A stretch of 64,000 bases of DNA, taken from Ciona intestinalis (Eukaryota; Chordata; Ascidiacea; Phlebobranchia; Cionidae). Below are positions 52,801 through 61,800 of this stretch, piece after piece (the stretch's first letter is position 1; every line of letters starts with the position of its first letter). The stretch spans positions 464,923 to 528,922 of the forward strand of contig NW_004190398.2 in assembly GCF_000224145.3 (NCBI RefSeq), given 5' to 3'. Made by a program: the position numbers and the translations under genes. Below the pieces are notes generated by a model. It saw only the letters and a list, made by a program, of their open reading frames with translations. It searched no databases and was not told where the DNA came from.

Positions 52801-55800
52801 AGCATGGTGGGGTTTATTGTCTTATTTTGTCAAAAAAACATATTTGCAAAATTTTATTACTGTAACCAGCTGCAACCGAAACTCTTAAAGAGAGTTAGTT
52901 GTTAAATCACGATCGAGAAATATGGAATTTGGGTGCTTAAGGTATCTATCTTACCCCATGGTACTATAATATAGTATAGTGGGGAAGGGGGGACACTTTT
53001 TTTGGTAATTCAACTAACATTTCGACCTTTATATTAAATGGTAAAATTTTTTTTTATAATATTTTTTTCACAGTGAACTTCAGTTTCAAGTTCTTCTGAC
53101 AAAACACGCTCGAATGAAGCGCGATGTTGCCAAACTTAACGAAGAACTTCATATTTCCAATGATGCGATCCAGTATCTGGCATCACTGGAAACGAGCGCT
53201 CCGAGAAAAAGAGGACGACTCTTTTCCTCCATCAAAGAAGAGGACACAGAAGCAGATGCGGTGAACAATAGCAGCATCATGGAGGACATAGAGGTCTCGG
53301 AAGACGAAGAGGACAATTTCGGGGTTAAATCTGCTCCGATCAACGTCGCGGCAGTTGTCATAAAAAACAACGACCCAATGGCAAGCCCAAAGTTTCAGCG
53401 GCGCCACAAAACCAAAACAACCCCAATAAAATCCCCCTTTACCCATAAAGATGGCTGTTCTTGTGGTTTTTGTTCAAATCTTTTAGTTTTCAATCAACAA
53501 GTGGAACTTCTGATGTTGTCAGCTCAATTTCTGGAGGTAAGAGTGATTTTTTTGAAATTATTTATTTAATAAAATTTAAAATAAACCAGCTTAACATATA
53601 GTAAAAGTACATAGTTTTAAACAGCCGGGATATTGGGCAAAATTGTCTTAATTGTCATGTTTTTCTGTTCAAAATACTTAAACCATTATCAGTGTTTAAC
53701 AAAAAGTCATATATTTGTTAAGTTAAAAAACTTAATTGAGGTCAAAAAATTTTAATTTAGTTGTTTAAAAAAAAGAGGATTTTATAGTAAAAATTTCAAA
53801 ACAAATATTTGTTTTCTTCAGGATAGCCAAAGAAATCAGGAAGTTTTTACTTTTCTAGAAACTTCTTTACTTCCAGAACGATGTGTTCAGTTATCAGATG
53901 CATTATACAAAAGCATTGGTGCAAGAGGTGTGTGGAATTTTTAGCTATCTGCCCAAAAATTAGTATTTTTCATTAAATAACCTCAGCGGAAAAATAAAAT
54001 TTTATTTTTTGCTTAAACCTTAGTTTTAAAGTGATTGTTAAAATTTAAGTTTTTATGATGTTGCATCAAAAAATTTGAAAATGACAGTTGTTAAACACGG
54101 GTTCTCTGTTTTATACACCTTGTGTAAGCTTACCAGTTACCAAGTATGTTACTTTGGGGGTGATTGTTTTTTTTTATGTCTTTCTAATAATTTTGGACAA
54201 CCCATTAGTGACCACTGGGTTGGAGCAACTGCAGTTAAGTGTCTTGCCCAAGAACACATACGCCCACAATGGTAGCAGCGACAAACCTTGAACCCATTAC
54301 CTCTGGGTTGTGTACTAACCACTTTGCAATAGTGCTGATAAAAACATTATTATTTTCGTTTTAAATATAACAATCATATTCTATTCAGCTCCTAAAGGCA
54401 AATCAGGAAATTTGCTTCCAATTTTCCAAACCAAGCTCCTTCAGATGCAAAACATACAAAGTGAAACCTATTTTAATTTAAATGACATGAAATCTGCACT
54501 TAAAGATTGCCAAGTTACATCAATGCAACAAAACACAAATACTATTTACACAGGAAATACAATTGCAAAGGTGAGTTATGTAATGTATTGTTGTGTTAAA
54601 GTAGCTGCGTTTGCAAGACTTTATTACTTACAAGATAAATTTAAACTCCTTTTTTTATAGCTAAAGAAGTAGTATAAAGGTAAAAAGATTTAAATAAAAA
54701 TAATGCATGAAAAAATAATGTTTAATAAACTGTATGTTAGAAAAACAGTAACTTCTGTTTAAAAATGATTTTATTGAATTTTTTATGTTTTATTTACTTT
54801 GATGTTTTTTTACTTTCCAGACAAATTTATTGCGTGGTCTCGCGTTATTTCCTTCTGTCCAAAAACCTCACGTCAAAACTTCATTATTTTTAAACAACGT
54901 CATCGATGCTCTTGGAAGAAAAGAAGAGAAAGAAGAAAATATCCTCTCGGAGATCCAGAATCTCTGTCTGAGAGACAAATCCCCAAAACCAAATCGGGGT
55001 CAAATCGTGACCCAAAAGGTCGTGACCCCCATTAAAGCCGCTAAATCAATACGTGCCATCTCGCAGCTAGAGTTCGTGACCCCAGCAAGAACCATAAAGC
55101 AGCCCCGCCCAGCAACAAGCGTGAAAAAAACCCCCCGGGTAAAAATACCAAAGACCCCAGCTACAAAATCCATTCGAAAACCTCAGTCCACTAAAAAAAT
55201 TACAAAATCGAAAACTGGTTTCGATATTTTTGAGGAAGACGTCCCGACCGTGTCGTTAAGTGTAAAGAAAGAACCAAATAAGGTAAATAAATAAATGAAT
55301 GCATGAATGTAACTTAAACCGTATTCTCACGACTCCCATAGACCGTTGTTAATTGTTTAAAACACGATCAGGATATTTGGATATTATGTGCTAAAGGTGT
55401 CCCATCTCACTCACCATATTATACAATTTCGTTCCGGTAAAAAAAACATGAAATTTCAGAAATCTAAAATGCCAGTTCCTGACCTACCACCAACTCATGA
55501 CGTGAAACCAAAATCTTCACGAAGAGTCGTGTTCGAATCATCTAGTGATGAAAGTTTTCATATCATGGACACAATAACTGAACAGGTTGGTTGTGATGAA
55601 AATATTATGTGATTGTCTCATGAATTTTTGTTTCATGAAATATCATGTGATTGTCTCATGAATTCTTATTTATATGAATATTTTCGTTTATGAACATTAT
55701 TATTTATGTGAATTTCCGTTTGTGAAAAAATCATGAAACAAACTGTACTTCGAATGATTCAGGATTATTTTTTATATGATTCCTAATGACATTTCATCTG

Positions 55801-58800
55801 ATTCATAAAAATCTTTCACATGATTCATGGTTTTATTTTTAAACAAATTCATGGTTTTATTTTAAAACAAATTTTAAAATAATTGTTTTATTTCTATGAT
55901 ACTTGTGTTGAATCACTATCATAAACTCACGTGACACAAATCGTCCAATCGCAGGCCCCTCCATCACGAGTTCAGCCCCGTCGTCGAGCTAAATCACGAA
56001 ACATCATGACCTCACGCCGTGAAGCAAGGATGAAATATCGTGAGGAGGAAGGAGAGGTTTATACCGATGAAGATCCAGAGGTGAGATCTTATCATCTCAT
56101 GATACATCTGTATCATCTCATGATCAAAATATATCATCTCATGATTAAAATGTATCATCTCATGATGCAAATATATCATCTCATGATCAAAATATATCAT
56201 CTCATGATTAAAATATATCATCTCATGATGCATCTGTATCACCCATGATGCATCTGCATCATCTCATGATGCAAATATATCCTCTTATGATGCAAATATA
56301 TCATCTCATGATGCAAATATATCATCTTATGATGCAAATATATCATCTCATGATGCAAATATATCATCTCATGATCCAACTTTATCATCTCATGATGCAT
56401 CTGTATCATCTCATGATGAATCTGTATCATCTCATGATGCATCTGTATCATCTCATGATGCATCTGTATCATCTCATGATGCATCTGTATCATCTCATGA
56501 TGCATCTGTATCATCTCATGATGCAACTGTATCATCTCATGATGCATCTGTATCATCTCATGATGCAACAATATAATGATGATGCATATGTAGTAGGGTG
56601 GGAGAGAATGGAAAACTTTTTCATTCTCTTTTCTCGTCTAAGCAAAGAACATTTAAAGAATTATAAAACCGTGTTCTCACGACTCCCTTAGAAGACTCTT
56701 GTTAATTGTTGCTCCAATATTTCAAAATTAAAAAAATAACTATATTTCATTGATAATTTACTAATCAGTGGAAATCACTGTTTAAAAACAAGATAATGCA
56801 AAAAACATGTCTGCATACTATTTTATTTTAAATTTATAAAATTAATGATTTTGTTTTAGGATGAAAGACCTACAAGAAGAACAAAGACGACCAAGATAAG
56901 GTTGGTCATATGATATTTCACGTGAATAATTGTCACGGGAGTGATTTTAATGATATGTATGAAAAGTTTTTAAATGAAACATAAGTTATAAAGGGACGTT
57001 TTTAAAAAATTACATTTTTTATGATATTTTCATGCACCATCATATGAATAAAATTCACATAATATTTTCATGCATATTCACCATCATATGATTACCACTC
57101 TCATGACTCATGATACAGAATTCATGATGAATCACAATTAACATTCACATATGATTACCATTTACATGATATTTTTCAATATCATATGATTACCACATAC
57201 ATGACTCATGATTCAGAATTCATGATGAATCACAAGATGAAAGACTTGATGACGTCGAACTAATAAGGGAAAGAACCGTTGGGGAAACCCCTGTCCAACC
57301 ATTACGACAACCTATCTATGACATCACAATGGCGAATAATGACAATTGTTCTGAACAAGAATCGGAATATTATTTGAACGAGGCTTTTAAACTCGCGACA
57401 AATACAGGTTGGAAACTAATTAACAAAAGGGATTTTGCTCCCCCTAAAGTTTTTTGGCAAAATGTAGCTACCCCTTAAGTTTTTTAGCAAAAATTTAGCT
57501 ACCTTTGAAGTTTTTTAGCACAAATGTTGCTACCCCTGAAGATCCACCTCTTTTTATTCTGTTTTCTCGTCCTTTTGGTAGTAAACAAAAAACATTCGAA
57601 GAATTATAAAACCGTATCCGTACGACTCTATAGACTGTTGTTTATTGTTTAAAACACAATCAGGATATTTGGATTTTATGTGCTAAAGGTGTCCATCTTA
57701 CCCCCACAATAGTATAATTAAAGTTAAGAATAATATTTTTTCTGCATTTTAGGGAATTTTGAAATTGCCAAAACTTCTTCTAAAATTTTGGCCTGGCATC
57801 ATTATCGTAACGGGGACCACTGGGGGGCAGCAGCGAGTCATCTTTTATCGATCGGCGTCACTTTTCGTTCGATAGCCTGCAGTGTTGCGCACGCCAGAGT
57901 GAGAATGATGGATCGAGCAAAGAAAAAAAGATCTGGAAACACTGAAGGTCAGAACTTATTGTTTTGTGTGTTTTTTGAAAAATAAATTTTTTTGTATGTA
58001 GAATATTGTGTTAAAATGTTCTATGTATATGGTTTTATGGGCTATCAGACCTGAGATTTAGGCAATATTAGAATAAATAATAATAACGAAATATGCTCTT
58101 GTTGTATAATATACAAATGTGTTGTCTTTGTCTGGCAAAATTTTTGCTTTGGGTAAATTTCATATGATATAATAAAATTAACTTTTATACAGAAAAAGGC
58201 GACTTTATATATATCTAATGTATAATTGCACTGCATTTTTGAGATTTTTTTAAATAGTAATTTTTTCTTCTATAAAAACATTTTTTTTTTCAGCAGAACC
58301 AACTGAAACAAAAGTCCGAGAAGCTTTGGTGGATATGGCTGAGTGCACACACCCCAGTCATGTGATTTCGTGCTCGAACGAGCCGGAAAACTACATCAAA
58401 CGAATCTCGGAAAAGCTGCCTACTGATTGGTCGATTTGTGCAATCTCATTGGTGGAGAAAAGTGAGTGCTGGCATGTGGTTGGTCGAAAAATCAACCAAT
58501 GAAATTCTTTGATTTTTCAGACAAACATTTTGAACTTTTGATGACCAGGATCAGGAAAGGGGAATCCCCACTTTATATACAAACTGATGGTAAATAATCA
58601 ATTTTTTAATAAAATGTAATTTTCTGCATGTAGTTTAAAACATAAATTGTAATTTACTTGGGAAAAAAAGGGTAATTTTCGAAAAAATTTTGTTTAAAAA
58701 AGTTATTTTTTTGGAAGAAGAATTTTTTTTATTTATTTTTGTAAATAATCCATTTTATTTTAAAAATTATAATTTTTATTCATAATATTTAACCATAATT

Positions 58801-61800
58801 TTTAGTTATAATTTTTAATCCTAATTTTTAATCATAACTTTTGTTCATAGTTTTTCAACATAATTTTTAACATACTTTTTTTTCTCTCAAATTTATAAAA
58901 GTGCTTTTTTCACTGTTTTAGACAATTTATTCAAAACTTAACAGGTAATGAGGCAAAAAAAACGATTGACGTACATAATTTATGGTCCGAGCAAAATGTG
59001 AATGGAATGAAAACAACCGATCGTGTTTTGTGGTGGACACAACGTCGCAATTCACAAAAAAACTCTTCAAACAATTATAACTAATATGGAGAAAAAGGTA
59101 AACCATATTTTATGTGAAACATTGTTTTATTTTATTGTTTTTTCCTTTCAGCAAATTAGTAAAATATTTTTGCATGTTAGAAATATACATTTGGCGCCAC
59201 AATGTGTTTCATAGATTTTTTTGTTGAAACTGTTGTTTTTGTTAAAACTGTTATTTTTGTTGAAAACTGTGATTTTTGTTGAAAACTGATTTTTGTTGAA
59301 AACTGTTGTTTTTGTTGAAACTGTTGTTTTTTTGAAGGACGTTGCTATTATTGATAAACCTGTTGTTCTTAAATTTTAAAACTTTTGTTGTTAAAACTGA
59401 TGTTTTGTTGAAACTAGTTTTTGGTAAATTTGTTATTGTTGAAACTGTTATTTTTGTTAACACTGTTGTGTTGAAACTGTTATTTTTGTTAAAAGAAAAT
59501 TTTATTTTGTTAAACTATGCTGTTGCTATTGTTGTTAAAAGTGTTGTTTTTGTTGTTTAAGATTGTTGTTCTTAAAACTTGTTTATATTTACAGGTTCTC
59601 TCCGTGTATTGTGGTTTCCTGTTGGGCAAGTTGTTAGACCAAAGTCAACAAAACAAACTTAATCAATCTGTTGTTGTTGTCGTTGACGTCTTGAAATCAA
59701 TCCGTCAACATAAATCAACAATCAATAGCCTACTCATTGAGGTAGGAATATTTTATGATGAAAAAATTGTTTTTTGTTGGAATTTTTTAATTTTTAGCTT
59801 TAAAAAATATGGCAGAAATGTGAGAGAATATTAAGAAGAAGGGAATGTTACAGTTTCTCTTACTTTCAATTGAGAGAGAACATAAGAAAAAGGAATCAAA
59901 TCTTCTTTATTTTGTTTTCCAGGTTTATCTCTCTTGTTGGTGTTTATTTACTGAGTGTGAAAAAGTCAGTGTTGCCTGCAGTTTTTTGGAAGAAGAGACT
60001 TATTCAAACTGCCAAGTGGAAACACTAGTGCTTGCTTTTGAAAGAAATTGTTTATCGAAGTCAACCATACAACAGGTTTGAACAGTTCATTCAATATTTC
60101 AAAAATACCAAATATCAGAAAAATAGTTTTAAAATGTTAATTTTTTTTAATTTTAAAAAAAAAAACGCTTAAAATAAAAAAAAAATTAAAAAAATTAATC
60201 AAAATATTTTTGTTTAAATTACCCACAATGCACCACTTTTCTTGTCCTTCATAGAAACGAGGTCATGTGATACTTGTGCTGGACAAAGGGGTTCAGATGT
60301 TGCCGTGGGAATCGATCCCTCTCCTCCAACATCACTCTGTGTCGAGAATAATGTCTGTAGATCTGTTGCTCTGGCAGTTGCAGCTTAGGGAAATCCCCAC
60401 ACAAACAGGTCGCGACCTCCGGAAAACTTCGTTCATCATCAACCCCAAGGTGGAGCTAAGGATTTAGTTTTTTTTTTCTGTTTTATTTTATTTAGGTTAA
60501 GTATCACACTCGTGAATATTTATAAAAAATGTTCTTATTTTTCAGAAGAAATATAAAAAAAATTATCTTTTTTTTCAAAAATATTTTTCAAAAATCTTTT
60601 TTTTTCAGAAATATTCAAAATTTCTTTATTCTTTCCAGGGTGATCTTTTAAACACTGCTGTCCGGTTTTCTGATTGGTTCAATTCCATCCAATCATGGAA
60701 GGGTATTGAGTCACGCCCCCCTACCAAACAAGACTGGCTAAATTTACTTTCAGAAAATGAAGTTTTTATGTGAGTTGTATTATAACTTGCATGTGAGTTT
60801 GAATGAATGTAACTTACTTTATCCTAGTGTGGCCGGAAAACGACAGTTGTTATCACACAGAGTTTTTTTATGTTTAGTTATTCTCCAAAAAAATTTTCAA
60901 TTAAAAAACGGCATAGTTATCTTTAAAGTTTTTTTTTATGTTAAATTGTTATCCTAAATAAATTTTCAAGTAAAGTTATATTGGCAAAAAAATGGAAATA
61001 AACATGTCAAATTTCTTTATGTTTAATTATTATCCTAAAAAACAAATTTTTAAGTTAAAGTTATAATCATGTGTAAATTTTTTGTTTATGTTAATATTAT
61101 CCTAAAAAGAAATTAAAAAAAAACATTTAAAAAAAAAACAATAATTTTAAGTTAAACTAAAAAAAGCATAATCATGTATATTGTGTAATATAGATTCTGT
61201 GGCCATGGTTCTGGTAACGCTTACATTCATCAAGAAGCTATAGCTCGACGGTGGGCACAGGCAGCATCTTTTCTCATTGGATGCAGCAGTGGGAAACTTT
61301 CCGAACCTGGCATCACTGAACCTGAAGGTAAATTTGCATGGCAACAGTGAATTTTTTGTTTTGTAATTGAAATGTTATTAAATAAAGCGTGTTTTTATGA
61401 GAAATCTATTGAGATTTTGGACACTAACATAGAATTTGCAACTACCTGAAATATTTCTCTAAACCTTCTGTTTTTATGGGTGAGGTCCTTGTCAAGAACC
61501 TGGGATTTAGACCAGATTTGGCCCATTAAGACCAGATTTGGCCCATTACCCCAACATTGTATATGCGTTTCCATTCTTAAGGGGTGAGGTTCCTGATTGG
61601 ACCCATTACCCAACATTGTATATACAGATTCTATTCTATATGGGTGAGGTATTTTTGAGGACCTGTAATTTAGGCCGTATTTTGCCCTTTACCCCAACAC
61701 CCAGGGATTTAGTCGTGATTTGGCCTATTAACCCAACACTCAGGGATTTAGGCCAGATTTGGCCTATTACCTCAACACCCAGGGCTTTAGGCCAAATTCG

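Noticed and set aside
56012..56571. Minus-strand ORFs with HHEMIQM repeats
   Set aside because: Product of the 21-bp satellite; no start, splice or family support.
60450..60467. Readthrough VELRI-stop after separase exon 36
   Set aside because: The donor GTGGAG at 60450 gives NP-K-GDLLNT with exon 37, matching the separase signature.
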